Notes: generated from the letters alone by a model not told the origin. Numbered from the stretch's first letter, positions 10,836 through 22,539 are shown. The stretch: DNA of 64,000 nucleotides from Dermanyssus gallinae (GCA_003439945.1 QVRM01002135.1:124001-188000), one strand, 5' to 3'. Numbers and translations: made by a program.

Positions 10836-11712
10836 CTATGAAGTTATGACGTGGGCCTGGTTCTCTAGACTGGCTAGCGAGGGGACTAAGGTACAGGAGG
10901 TAGCATGGTATCTACCGCATGGTAGTTTGCAACGAAGGCACACGCATGAGTCGGCGGGATCATGGAACCCGGGGGTCGCGCACAGCATATGGTGAAAACC
11001 GTGCACGGCGAACCTAGTCACCACATGGCGGTTAGACCGACTCGGCCCTTTCCATGCCTGGTTTTGCATTGCTCCGGTGCTGAGGAAGTTGACATCGATT
11101 TCGGCAAACTTGCACTCCCACATTTTAAGGACATTGACGTAATTGGGGGATGCCGGCAGGTCAAAGCGTCGCCTTAGCTCCTCGACGAATAAAGGGGTGT
11201 CGGTGAGGAGATATACAAGTCTGTTGCGTGCTGAGCGATGGAGGCCAAGGACTCGCTTGAGGTAAGCTGCCTTCAGGTTATTTAGGTGCTCGAGGCAAGC
11301 TTGAGTGAGATCATTCCAGATAATTTCGATGCCGTAAGCGGCCATTGGAGCAATCTTTAAATCGAACAGCCTTAATGCCGTTGGAATGGACAACAGGTGC
11401 GGCTTTCTAATTGTGGTCATCGCGACCAGCGCTTTTCTGCATCTTTCCTTGATATGTTGCAGGAAACAGCTGCCGTTTGGCGTTAGAAGCAGTCCCAAAT
11501 AAGGGAACTTACTGACGTAAGGAAGGTGGGAACCGGCTAAACGGAGCGCATCATTAGCAGCTAAGCGCCCACCTTTCCTAAACTTCATGGCTACTGTTTT
11601 CGTCAGGTTAACGGTTAGTCTAAGCTCAGACGTGGCCGCGTGAAGTCTGGCTAAGGCCTGTTGAACCTGAAAGCGACTCTTCCCGTAGATGACGAAATCA
11701 TCTGTAGGTCTT
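10836..11712 (-). pseudogene. 5'-truncated LINE: end of RT domain to C-terminal Cys/His motif
   Basis: Read from 11712 down, the frame starts in RT motif C (..DDFVIYGKS) and continues LTVNLTKTVAMKFRKGGRLA, PYLGLLLTPNG (the post-motif-C region of Jockey/CR1-like LINEs) and LFDLKIAPMAAYGIEIIW. The 250-residue open part (10836-11588) ends in RFAVHGFHHMLC followed by CVCLRCKLPCGRYHATSC, a Cys/His cluster shared with the copies at 17.2 and 22.4 kb. There is no internal stop in those 250 codons, so it is relatively young. Truncation exactly within RT is typical of incomplete target-primed reverse transcription. A solo LTR lies immediately upstream. Confidence 0.85.
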
Positions 11713-11748
11713 GTTTATGGGCGGTATATAATTTACTTATTAAAATAT

Positions 11749-12290
11749 TGTAACGTTGTTGTGTTACGCTGGTCCGCTCAGGGGATGTAGACTCAGCAGG
11801 ACAGGTACTGGAGCACGAGGAACTCAGGAACGAAGAATGACAACGCGTAGCATATGGTCTAGTGTATGACCGAGCAACGAGTGTGTTTTTAGCCAGGCTG
11901 CTCGGTCTATTTATTGACCCACAAGACACCGCGGCGTGCTGACACCCAAAAGAGTCTCCGAACCCGCTCTCAAATCGGTCGAAATTTACAGTGGTTTGTG
12001 TTTGTTTCGTATACGAATACAGGTTAATTTAGGTCTGAGTTAAATTGCCGATCATAGGTCGACCCTCTCCAGGTGTCGACCGATGATCGTTTTGGACGGC
12101 GGATGTCGTTGGTGTTTCGGCGCTAAAGGCTGTGGTTGGTTGAGATATGTGTCGGTCGGTCAACGTTGGACGCTGTGGCCGCTGGTCGTGGTCCGTTGAA
12201 GTAGATTTGAATTGCGCCGTTATGCACATACGGTGTTGTGGGTGGCTGGTCTATCGTCGTACTGGCCAGAGGAAGTGAAACTTCGTCACA
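11749..12290. mobile_element. Probable solo LTR, 542 bp, with 4 bp target duplication
   Basis: The segment begins TGTAACG and ends CGTCACA, an imperfect short inverted repeat with the TG..CA ends of LTRs. It is bordered by ATAT on both sides (11745-11748 and 12291-12294), the 4-5 bp duplication size of Ty3/gypsy-type elements. No gag or pol frame lies inside. No second copy is present in the window, so the call depends on the ends alone, and ATAT is a common tetramer here. Confidence 0.55.
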
Positions 12291-13260
12291 ATATGTAATA
12301 CTTTTTTTATGTCAGCAGAAAAAATATTACAGAAAGCAAAAACAAAAATGTAATAGCAAAAAGCTTATTTATGAAAAACGTAGCCAATAAGTTAAAAGTA
12401 TGAATACACGAAGACCCCTAATAACAATTTAATTCATGTGTTCCGGTCCGTATTTTAATTTGATACTTATGCTGTTGTAATCAACGTGGTTTCAAGAAAA
12501 AACAGTACCTATGCAGCATGTGCATCTTGTTAGTCAATGAAAGCTACCTATAAGCACAAAATGTTTAGTTGCAGTAGTTTAAAAATAGTCGAAGATGCTT
12601 TCACCATATGATTAGTACAGTTACAGTACAGAGGCTGTATGCCTTCGAGTGTATTTGCAAGCACTCACGAATAAAGCTATGTGTTTCATTCATTCATTAG
12701 TGGGTCGTAAATATCTTAAATAAAAATAAATAAATAAAAAAATTAAAATTAAAAATGTAAAATAAATAAACAATAAATAATGGTTGTAAATGTCTTACTT
12801 GTACATAGTTAGCAATTACGTCGTTAATTGCTGCTGTTTCACTGGCAGTGCCTATATGCCGTGCAATTTAGTACATGGTTTTCCTTTTAAAATGCCTTGT
12901 CAAACGTGTATCTCTTCGTTTACATTAAACCTTATATACGTTGTGTTTGCTCTGCATAACTGTGGTATCGCTACTGAAGTGTTTCACGGTAGTCTAAGTA
13001 CCCACCTGACGTATCCACCTATGACTGTTGTTTTTAGCGGCATAGCTTTAACTCGACAATAGTTACATTTCGCCACTACCGACCCAAACGGGTGCCATTT
13101 ACTCCAATTCAATTACTTGGTTTGCACCCCACATGGCATTCGCACTAATGCACCAATGCATCAATCCAACGAGGCACTTACGACTCAACGGTAGGGATGC
13201 AAACACAGCTCTACAGCTCTGCGCCAGCCTCCACACGTGACAGACTAATCGGTCATTGAT
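12291..13260. other. AT-rich spacer with A/T-rich pentamer repeats
   Basis: 12715-12780 is a loose (AAATA/AAAT)n tract. Otherwise no exon or mobile element is recognised before the pyrimidine-rich stretch (13262-13320) that precedes the small membrane-protein gene. Confidence 0.5.
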
Positions 13261-13444
13261 TTGCTCTCCCTCTCTCCCGCTCTCTTTTTTTTCTCTCCCT
13301 CTCTTGCCCCCTCGCTTGCCCTGGATGAAATCGATCGCGTGCGACCGACCACGCACGATGTTGCGAACGCCATCCGACGACGAAGCTTGGTACTAACAAT
13401 ACTGATAACGACGATTGCGACGCCTAACGCTGACGGCAGCAACG

Positions 13445-13630
13445 ATGGAGCTGGGTTTTGGAACGACGGCAGCGATCATTACCGGAGGCATCGCCACGTT
13501 TGCTTTCTCGGCCATTTTTAGTCCTGATTTTGCGCAAGGCGCAGCAATGTGGATGCTAGGAATGATATTGGCTTATTCAGGGTTGATCTTCATCGATCGC
13601 TTGGCGGGTAAATTTTATCGACCCTGGTAA
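13445..13630 (+). CDS. Small two-helix membrane protein, unknown family
   Basis: A 61-residue protein beginning MELGFGTTAAIITG. The frame stays open upstream to 13415, but the second ATG at 13445 has A at -3 and G at +4 and gives a hydrophobic N-terminus, so it is preferred. Residues about 8-27 and 34-52 are hydrophobic, rich in Ala, Gly, Ile and Phe, and separated by SPDFAQG. The C-terminus DRLAGKFYRPW is basic and aromatic, as in small inner-mitochondrial-membrane or ER proteins. The upstream 150 bp is GC-rich with a CT-rich tract, as in housekeeping promoters, and an AATAAA lies at 14245. I do not recognise the family and no domain is assigned. The gene-like composition, Kozak context and two clean helices argue against a chance frame. 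Confidence 0.6.
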   Translation: MELGFGTTAAIITGGIATFAFSAIFSPDFAQGAAMWMLGMILAYSGLIFIDRLAGKFYRPW

Positions 13631-14244
13631 TCTCGGGCTTTTGTGGCTTTGTGTAAACCATTACACATACATATACGCGCCCCTCTTTGTCGTTCTCTCC
13701 CTCTCTCTCTTAAGCAACAATGCGTTGTCGTGCAACATGCATTGTACAGTCGTGCCACCCTAGGCAGCGATTAGCGTACGGGCGAACGAATCGTGCTCGC
13801 TGAACGTTCTTGCACTCCAGGCAACGTCGATGAACTTCCGTCGCCCGGTCGTCTATCCTGCTTTTCCCATCAACTCGCTTCTCCACAAATGTCGGCATAA
13901 AATCGGTAACACGAATTCAGCACAAAATCACTTCGGCAGAGTTGATCAGTCGCAACCAATCAACCAATCAACTGGCTGGCTGACTGACTACACACCGTTG
14001 GTCTTTCCCAAGAACGCCGCGATTACGAGTCGGTGAAGTGCACGGCACGAATAACCTGAGCGGTTGGCTTTATCGGCTCTGAACGACGACTTCAGGCAAG
14101 GTTTGCGGAACGTACGAAATCGTAGTGAAACTCGGAAGGACGAACGACACAGATACACGCGAACGGTGTACGCCGATATTTTTGGTTTACAAATCTTGAA
14201 CGTCTCCTTAAAGATTCACAAACGTATAGTTTTGTTCAAATATA

Positions 14245-14250
14245 AATAAA
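14245..14250 (+). terminator. AATAAA polyadenylation signal
   Basis: A hexamer about 610 bp after the stop of the small membrane-protein gene, with no other exon recognised between them. It could end that transcript's 3' untranslated region. Confidence 0.35.
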
Positions 14251-14446
14251 GCCCGTGGGATAACGATGCATATCATCGTACACGACTCTCTCTGTCTCTT
14301 CTTCCGTACGTATCGTTATGCCTGATCAACGTATTTCGCTAGCTTAGTCCGGCGGTTACCCTAGCCGGGTAGCCAGCTAGCCTTTATGCTTCAGCGTCGT
14401 CATAATCAGCCCCAGCTTGCTGTAGTAAACGCTTTCTTTTAGTCTC

Positions 14447-16762
14447 CTAGTCCGCCCTCCGCAGGATACGATGGAGTACATCTATCGTTGACCGCCCTCG
14501 TCGTGTTTCCAGTAGACAAATTGGTCTATAGGACGTGGAGCCAAGCTGTGGAATGAGCGCGAAGTGCGCTCGCTTCCATTTCGAGGAGAACATTCCGTTT
14601 CCTAACAGTCGAGTGGCCAGGCCCAACTCCTCCGGATGCTGCCTTGCCAGAAGGCGAATGTCCCCGGGCGGCACGCTACCAGGGCCGGGTGTCTTTTCGG
14701 GCTCAAGCCTCTTGCCAGCGTGCACGAATTTTTCTATTGAGACAGATGGTATGTCATTAATTAATTAATGTTTAAGAACAAAGAAGGTCAGGAAGGAGCG
14801 GTCGAAACTGCTCCAGAGTGTTCTCGGGCGACAAAGGGGGACGGGTGGCGAAGCTTACCCGTGACCACCCGTTAATGTAGGCCCAGGAGTCAACCTCGAC
14901 CGCCGCCACGAGCTCCTGCCACGCTACTGCCTTTGCTTAAGTGATGAAAGTTTTAAGTGTTCGTCGTCAGTCTCTGTAGTTACTCTGCAACTCGTCCGTT
15001 CGTCGCTGGGCTAGAAGGAGGACGAAGTCGTCATCTTCTCGAGGATTTCGTTACTCAATTCATGAATTTGCTTGCGTCAGAATCTTGTTAGCCCTGATAC
15101 AGGTCGGGTCTTTTCAACGGCGGGGGACCACTACAGCTTGAGCTGACGACGATCGGAGGGACGACCCCGAGGGGGGCCGCCCGCCGTTTGGCAGGCCGTT
15201 TGCATGATGGCGGATAGTTCCTCGTGTTGGCATCCGTGTCTTGTGTAGTTCCCGATCTTGCACTGAACGTGGCAATGAGAGTCTCCTTATGAAGGTGCCT
15301 CATTTGCCATGTGCACTGAGGTGACAAACGGGTAGGGGGCTCCTTGGGGCCAATATAAAGGTGATGTAGCGGCGATCGCTCATCGACTCTCCTTTGACCT
15401 GTAATTTCCAACTCTAAATGGTGAAGAGCGATGCGTTATCCGCCAGGGTGATATTCACGAATGACCGCTGGGACCCCTGTACAAAGGTGGGCTCGTCGCC
15501 GTTGTTGGCCAATGATAGTTATATTTCGGCCATTCAATCTAACAACATTGATTGAGCCGTGACCCGTTATTGCGAAAGCAGTATAGACACCAGTCTGCGG
15601 CAATGGCTTTATTGTTCATGTACAGTTTCGGCATCCGATGCGCTACTGCAGCCGGTGCTCACAAAACCACATAGCGTTTGGCTGTGCCGTAGCCTTGCCA
15701 AGGCTCAGCGACGCTCACTGGGACATGCGCTGAACCACCGCACAGCTTCCTGACCGAGGTCTCGAGCCGAGCGGCTGTCAGCCGCAAGGTCCGTAAAAGC
15801 TGTGATAGTCAAGACCATATTTGCACCCGCGCCAGGCGTTATCTCACTTAGGCGGATGACCAAGTCACCCTGGGTATACACCTTTCACTGTGGCTCCGGA
15901 GAGACCTTTATCCGCACGGTGTTTCCTGACGCCTTGAGGGTCTCCACGAAAGACCGGCCCTCCGCGACCCGAACTCTGACCGCTGTCTGGGTGGTCAGGT
16001 AAGTAACAAGGTAGCACAAAGTCGTACGGGGTGAGCCGTGAAAGCCAGACGGGGCCTCTCGCACAGAGCGATGAAATCGGGCCTGCGCTACCAGCATTGC
16101 GAGGATGCGCTGCAGGCTTTCCCACGGCGCTCACGCGCAAAGCCCTAACCTATCCGGGGCGGTAATGTTCTCAGGGGATGTTGGAGTCAGTTAAAACACC
16201 TCGGGTGGCCAGTACATGTCCTTGAGGCTGTCGATGTCCTGCACAGTCTTGGCCGTCGTTATCTTTGTCTTGCGATATTCCATTACCGCCGCTATATTGG
16301 AGGGGACGCAATGGACATAGATCGCTCCAAAGTCAACAGACTGAGGGGCCTTCTGTGCCCGCGTCTCATCCCGCTCCCGGTGCGCGGCCTGGAGGATCCC
16401 GATGTCTTCATTTATCGTTTGCCGGGCCTCTTGAAGTGCCAGTTTGATAGCATTTGCCGCGGCGTGCACCTTGCGAAGGCCATATTCCTAGTGAGGGAAA
16501 ACTTCATCTAACTCAGTATTGGTGTTTTAGCTTGGCAAAGTTCGGCCACCATCTTGATATGTCCTTCGAGCGTCTTGTACGAAGTGTCAAACGCCTGACA
16601 CTGGGACGAATCTGCAATTGCGCCGCGCGCCCCCTTAGGGTCGCTGCTGCTTGATGACGCGTCTGCCGGGTGCGAATCGCAGGTTCGGCCACGCCCTTGT
16701 CTGAACTTATACCGTTGACCGACGCCGCCTGGGGCCATGATTCGAAAAACCCTAAAAAACAA
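14447..16762 (-). pseudogene. R1-like LINE relic: ORF1, endonuclease end and RT start, internally collapsed
   Basis: Read from 16762 downward. 16508-16762 and 16191-16469 give Ser- and Gln-rich, helical gag-like text (MAPGGVGQRYKFRQ..., then an EARQTINEDIGIL stretch). 15885-16100 includes VAEGRSFVETLKASGNTVRIK, which resembles the conserved core of R1-clade ORF1. Around 15349-15391 the frame ESMSDRRYITFI corresponds to the ES(L/M)SDHRYI motif that closes the AP-endonuclease domain. 14447-14725 carries the pre-RT signature EKTPGPGSVPP, then SSKWKRAHFALIPQ, SYRPICLLET and GRSTIDVLH. Most of the endonuclease and all RT motifs after GRST are missing, and several frameshifts separate the pieces. 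Confidence 0.65.
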
Positions 16763-18642
16763 AAAAAAACGCGCAGTGTACGTCTAGCAGACGCGCAATG
16801 TACGTTTCACGGCAAAATCTACTCTGCTTCCAATAGTCCCAACTACTCCCACGAAGATTGCAAACGATTCCTAGATGATCTCGTGGAGTCGATACACAAC
16901 ACGCATTCTAAAAACGAGGTCCTAATGACAAAGAAATTCAGCTCAGCATCAGTAGGCTAGAATTAAAAACTTTTTTAAGGAGGCAGTTTTTAACTCTAGA
17001 CTATCCTCCGTCCCTACGGGTTTGGCACTTGTATCTCTTCAATGCGCCGAGAGCCGTATATGTTACTCATCTCATCGTATTTATTTCACTCATATTGAGT
17101 ATGCATATAACATGAACAATTATACAGATTATACAATTATACACTCAGCTGCTCGCGGCATGTTATTCAAGAGAGGCAGTGCAGTGATCTCTTCGCAAGG
17201 GCCAGGCAGGCAGGTGCATGAAACTTCGTACACTCCTGAGAGCACAGTCGACAGACGCACTCGGTGTACTCTTCGTGGAAGCTCGTATTTAAACAAACCA
17301 GGTGATGATAGCCATGAACTATGTATCTGGTATAGACGTGGCGATTGTCACATGCAAGACCAAACCAGAGGTGAGAGGCCCTGAAAACATCTAGGTCTCC
17401 GGCCTCTCGTCGGACTTGTTCATTTTTATTTTCCCATTCCGAGAAAAAGCTCTCGAATGGTACTGTACGCGGCGTCTTCAACCTCAATCGAATTATCTCA
17501 ACAACTGGTGCACAGCCTGGCATTAGGTACACGGCTCCTTGCCCGCATTGACAGGCAAAGTACTCGCTTTATGTACATCGTAAAACACCTTTCAAGCAAA
17601 CCAAAGTGTGCCCGAGTGAGGTGTTCCCATACTCTGTCAAGACCATACATCAGCGCTGGAACAACCTTGAGGTAGAAAAGCGCCACTGCCGTCGGGACGG
17701 ACAGTCACCGGACATCGCCTACCTTTCCATAAAGAGAAATTAAGGCTGTGCGCGCTGTCTCGACGATGTGAGCAGTGAAGGTCGTCCCAGTATAATGAAG
17801 CCGAAGCCCCAGATACCGGAGAGAGTTAACGAATTCCAAAGATTGGCCGCCGTAACGTATAACGTCTTTAGCAGCCAATCGACCTCCTCTTCTGAATTTC
17901 GTAGCCTTGGTCTTCGTGGCGTTTATTTCCAGCCCTCTTGAGACAAGGAACATCTCCGCCAGAGAAGTGATGCGCTTGATGGCACCCAATGAGCGACCAC
18001 TATGTCATCTGCGTACATCACAACTGTGGCCTTCTGGATCTCTTGTCGAATATAATCAACAAAATCGGCAAGCAGAAGAGTGAAGGAGACGCAGCTCAAT
18101 GGGTCGCTTTGCGGGGTTCCCACATTTTGCCTTACCTGCAACACTTCCTGCTCACCTTGTACAAGTAAGGTGTCCTCATCAAAGAAACTGGAAATTACGC
18201 TCAGAAGAAAGCCACCAACCTCTGCGTATCGGAATGACTTCACCAGGAGATCTCGAGGTGCTTTGTCGAAAGCCTTGACGTAGTTTATAAAGACTGCATA
18301 CAAATGGCCTCCGGGCTTTGCCACAGCTCGCTCTATCTCTGACTGAAGCACATGGATTGCATCACGCGTTCCTCGACCTCTTCGAAAGCCGAATTGCTCC
18401 GGTGGACGGGTCTGGTCGACAACGTACTCAATCCGTTTTATAACTAATTTGCAGGAGATTTTCTACAGCGTCCTTTCAGACGATATACTGCGGTATAAGT
18501 TTGGGTCTCGTCTGTCATTACCATGCTTGCCCTTAAATAAAAGAGAAAGCCTGGCAATATGCCAGGCTCCTGGCATTTGTCCCCTCTTCATGATCTCGTT
18601 GAAGAAATCACAAAGTTGGTTTGCCAATAGTGGCTCAGACTG

Positions 18643-18687
18643 CACCCAGTGCTCATAGTACACTTGGTGTACTATGAGCACTGGGTG
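18643..18687. repeat. Perfect 21 bp hairpin inside the LINE
   Basis: 18643-18663 (starting CACCCAGTGCTC) is the exact reverse complement of 18667-18687, with a 3 nt loop TTG. It lies in the fingers region of the reverse-transcriptase frame (residues VLIVHQVYYEHW). Confidence 0.95.
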
Positions 18688-19009
18688 AGTCTGTCCTCTC
18701 GGAAGAGAGTGCAGAACCTGACTTACTTCTTCTACCTCAAAGGGCAGATTCATAGTATCCTGCTCGAATGTGAGCGGATGCTCAATCATTGGAGCCAGGC
18801 GTACCGTCTCGCGGTTATATAGAAGACCGGTCAGGTGACTCGTTACCTGTTCGTCGCTGAGCAGGTAATTCGCCCCCCTACGAGGCTGTACAACGTAGGC
18901 TGAAGGCTTGCGCTCCGCTCTTTTGAGCAGTCGGATTTCCTCCCGCCTAGCGTATTCACGCTTGTCGTTAAGGCATAGCATTATGTAAGCTTTTCTATTA
19001 TTGAATAAG

Positions 19010-19456
19010 TTAAGCCTGCGTCTGGCTAGCAGCTGTGGTGGTTCCTTTACCCTCGCTTGGCGCAAAAGCTCGAGCTCCTCTGCCCCGGTCTCTTCCACCT
19101 GACTGCACTTCATTGCTGGCGACTTTTCGCTGGAGCTCCGTGTGTGATGCCCGCAGCTTCACTAAGTTCCACTGTAGCACACACAAAGGTTTCACTGATT
19201 GACAAGACCCGCACGACACGAACTGTGTGTCCTCGGGGGGCACGGGGTTTAGGCACCCCCCGTGAAACACAGTAGAGCAGCCTTGGTTACAAATAACCAG
19301 TTGTTCTCCCGTTTCAAACGGGAGCGAACACTTTGCACATTCGAACATCACGGTAGCAGACGACACACGAGAGCCGGATATGTTACGATATCTAGGGTTT
19401 TCCCAACAGTCCTTGTGGCAGTATGGCCGCTGACTCTCAGCGGTATTGTTTATCAT
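19010..19456 (-). pseudogene. PHD-finger protein segment at the 5' end of the LINE
   Basis: A 148-codon frame. C40, C43, C56, C60, H65, C68, C82 and C85 follow the C4HC3 spacing of PHD fingers exactly (bases 19202-19339), around FECAKC..FHGGC..FVSCGSC. The tail (residues 88-148) is polar and low-complexity and overlaps the next frame by about 100 bp with a frame change. PHD-type zinc fingers are known in ORF1 of some CR1/L2-type LINEs, where they are thought to aid ORF1 protein association. A chromatin-reader role here is not implied. Confidence 0.7.
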
Positions 19457-19534
19457 CTATTCTCAATGAGCATCACTCAAAGAAAAAAAAACATCTTTAT
19501 TTTCACAAAATAAAAAAAATTGATGTTTGACCAA

Positions 19535-19617
19535 CAACAGGAATCGAATCGGCGACACCCCGGTAGGTAGCAACCATGAGTTTCGCACTAGTCCCTTAGA
19601 CCACGCCGCCACGGCAT
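19535..19617 (-). repeat. tRNA-like segment, probably a SINE head
   Basis: On the minus strand the order is GGCGGCGTGGTCTAAGGGACTAG (A-box-like TGGTCTAAGG..), a middle section with CTCATGG, then GATTCGATTCC (B-box-like; consensus GGTTCGANTCC) about 50 nt downstream. The arms pair poorly, so a functional tRNA is unlikely. The layout resembles the tRNA-derived head of the SINEs at 53.4 and 57.1 kb. Confidence 0.5.
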
Positions 19618-20863
19618 CAGTAGGCTGGTCACCTCGAACTGACAGAAGGGGCAGGACCCTGCTAGAACAGGCGGCATCACCCTATTCACTATTTTTCCGC
19701 TATTTTAGAAACGAACTAAAGTCGCCCGCAACTCCAAGAAAATGGGGCATATGTGCTGAACGTCTTAGCTTATTGAAGACTGAGACGATTTGCTGGGAAA
19801 TTTGCTTCTCTGGAAGATTGCTGGGACTCTCGACCCAGCTCGACACAGAATGGCTTCCGCACAAACAGATCTCTGCTAGCAGCAATACATTGGGTGGCAG
19901 ATAGGGCGGAGCTTTACCATAATCACAACATACCATCTCCTGACCGCTCATCTAAACGTCCAAAACGACTTTAAGAGCGTGCTGCGAAAGACCATCAGTG
20001 ATGGGTAAAGTCCTGCCGAATATTCATGGCCCCCGAGAGCCCACAAGAGCACTGCTAAAGACGGTCGTAGAACCAACGCTTTAGATGGAGCACCGGTCTG
20101 GACTGGACGACTTTAAGACGAAGAAATCAAAACAAATCCTACGAAAGAATTTGGAAGTAGCCCTGGGAGTAAGTCCGAGTTACCGCACAGTTAGCACGAA
20201 TGCTAGTATTGTACTATCTGACAGGGTCGGTTTTCTAGAATCCTGAAGCACAAATACTAATAAACAAACGTCACAGTGAAAGCATTGCAAGCTGAGTCGA
20301 AAGCCATCCCCACCAGAGTCCTGAAGATTCCCTGCAGAGACTGCTACCAGAATTACTGCGTGGACGGAGAGGCGGCCTCGACTATTACCTGGGAGGCTGT
20401 ATGATCAAGGTCGAGCAGACAAGTCCAAGTAAAGTGAATCAGGGAGAAAGACCCACATGACTTCCGCAGTTTCACTCTGGACACCTTAGAGAAAGTCGTA
20501 GGGATATTTCGATTTAGTAGGAAAGCCTGAAAGCTGGGAGCAGCGACGGGAAAAGGTCCTCAGAGCAATGCGGAAAGTGCAAAGAAAGAAAAGACACTTT
20601 CTTGATGGAAACCAGTGGTAGGGAACTCGTGGGTTACTTCAGCTATTTGACCTGTAAGGCACCCGCCACCCCTCTTTGGAAGGGCGCTGCACCAACAAAC
20701 CAACCGCGGCGAATCACGAACTTTGCCAGTATATCGCAGAAGCCGAAACTATACGATATGGTAGCAGACCTATTAAACTTAGTAGGTCAACGGATACACT
20801 GTGAACATTTCAGTGAAACTGCAAAGGTCCTGAGCAATCGCTAGGTTCTATGCCCACTCAGCG

Positions 20864-22537
20864 CTGAACGGAATCGACGTCCTTCTGCTCACGGAAACAT
20901 GGTGGGTGACCTTACAGTGATTCTGGGAGATATGAATGCAAGAAGAACGACAGACCTACGGACGCGAGGATGGAAGCACTCACCGAAACACTGTCGGTTC
21001 TAAGCTTCTGGATGACGAATGACCCACGTTTGTCAACATTTTTTGAGCTGCAATGGGTACCCCAATTATAGATTTACTGGCGAACTCTGCTGAATGCTAA
21101 CAGGCAACACAAGCAACAACAGGATACCCGACTGCTCCAGGAGACTAAACAAAATCCATATTTGTGGCTCCGTAGCACTTCGTAGGAGAGATCTGCAAGT
21201 CCAATCAAAAGTCATCTACTATATAGCCAATTTAATTCACATGACAGTGCCAAGGGCGGTGCCCACGCTCCCATCTGTCTGGCAGAAGAAGATCTGCAAT
21301 GGAGAACCCAACAGGGCGAACACTTAACCGTCCAAGAAGCGGCAGAGGCACTGCGTCAACTGCCGAGAAATAAAGCACCCGGGCCAGTCAGCATTTGCCA
21401 CATACAGTCACAATGACCGCACACTGGACCGCGCTTTTCAATAGGTGCATTTACAACAATTACTACCTGCAGCGTGGATACAGTACGTTATGACACTTAA
21501 TCCAAAGGGCAAGAAACCGCGGAATAGGCTCGTTTCTTGTTAGGGCATCGCTATAAAAAGCTTTGCCCACAGCGATCATTTCAGTCCCTTGCTTTTTCTC
21601 TACTGGTAGCCGAGTTACCAGCACGTATACAGAGCCGGCACACCGCTGTCAAGATAATTATGTATGCCGACGATCTAGTACTCTACAGTAGCAGCAGATA
21701 CTATCTGCAACAGGCGCTTGCTACTTTATTGACGTATGCAAACTTAATAGGCCTTAAAATAAAAATGTAGAAGGCAGAAGTCATGAAGTTCAGGCACGCG
21801 GGCAGGCTGGCCCTGACCGATACACGAAGCTTAAATGGACAGGACCTGAACTATGTAGATAAATTTACACATCTCGGTATTACACTAACCCCCTCAACCA
21901 AGACTTTCGTTGCACACATAGAGGAGAGGTCTCGGAAAGCCTTGATCGCGGCGACAGCCTTTAAGAAACCCCAGATGTTCTTGATTAAGACAGCGCAAAC
22001 TCTCTCCGATATGAAAATAGCGCCAATTGCATTATACAGGATCCAGCTTGTATAGGCAAACTCGGCTCAACTTGGTGCACTCGATTGAGTAAAACCCGTT
22101 TTTTAATTTTTTACATACGCCGGCATACAACTGCCTTACGTATTTGCTGTGCGATGCTCCACTATTCGTGGAACAGATCAAAAACAGTTTGTGCTCCCAG
22201 ACCCCTGCATACAGCGATTTTATACAGTGATATGAAAAAGATGGCAGAGATCGACGCACATTTTTATATGACAGATGCAACGGTTAGGTCAGAATGGAAG
22301 GGCACGGGCAGGACAAAACGACACATAATCGGCCGATTTGCTGTGCACGGTTTTCACCACCTCCTATGCCAGAAAGGCGCTTGCCATGAACCCTGTTACA
22401 CATGTGTTTGTACATACTGTAATGATATATGTGTAAGATATCACAGCAGTAAGGTGCAATGCAGCCTCCTTGCTAACAAGAAACCTTTGGAGGACGGACA
22501 TGAGCTCTGGAAGGGATTTCACCCACCTACGTTTTAG
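20864..22537 (+). pseudogene. Decayed LINE of the same family, with AP-endonuclease and RT remnants
   Basis: 20864-20905 encodes LNGIDVLLLTETWW, and just after it comes TVILGDMNAR, two hallmark motifs of AP-type endonucleases of LINEs. 21325-21420 gives LTVQEAAEALRQLPRNKAPGP (pre-RT). 21537-21770 gives the RT end with KIIMYADDLVLYSS. 21783-22055 gives MKFRHAGRLALTDTRSL and DKFTHLGITLTPS, close to the MKFRKGGRLAANDALRL..FPYLGLLLTPN text at 11.5 kb. 22085-22537 ends with RFAVHGFHHLLC and CVCTYCNDICVRYHSS. Stops and deletions break it repeatedly. The region 19.95-20.86 kb is probably more of the same element but I cannot read motifs there. Confidence 0.75.
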
Positions 22538-22539
22538 CT

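Larger units (their letters stand above)
17167..19456 (-). mobile_element. LINE with N-terminal PHD finger, RT and C-terminal Cys/His motif; frameshifted
   Basis: Reading 19456 to 17167: a PHD-finger frame (19010-19456); a pre-RT and fingers region (18463-19113) with PGAWHIARLSLLFKGKHG; an RT core (17923-18460) with FGFRRGRGTRDAIHVLQ, AVFINYVKAFDKAPRDLL (motif A), VGTPQSDPLSC (motif B', Ser in place of the usual Gly) and MYADDIVV (motif C); a thumb (17705-17989) with TKATKFRRGGRLAA and LRYLGLRL; and a C-terminus (17167-17532) with RYIVHGYHHLVC and CVCRLCSQECTKFHAPAC. The same order of features in the 10.8 and 22 kb copies shows one family. Frames change at about 19.05, 18.46, 17.95, 17.7 and 17.5 kb, so it is dead. 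No AP-endonuclease segment separates PHD and RT here, although the 20.9 kb relative has one. Confidence 0.82.

Noticed and set aside
19535..19617. Functional tRNA gene with a CAT anticodon
   Set aside because: The acceptor and T arms do not pair and the anticodon stem has mismatches; a SINE head is more likely.
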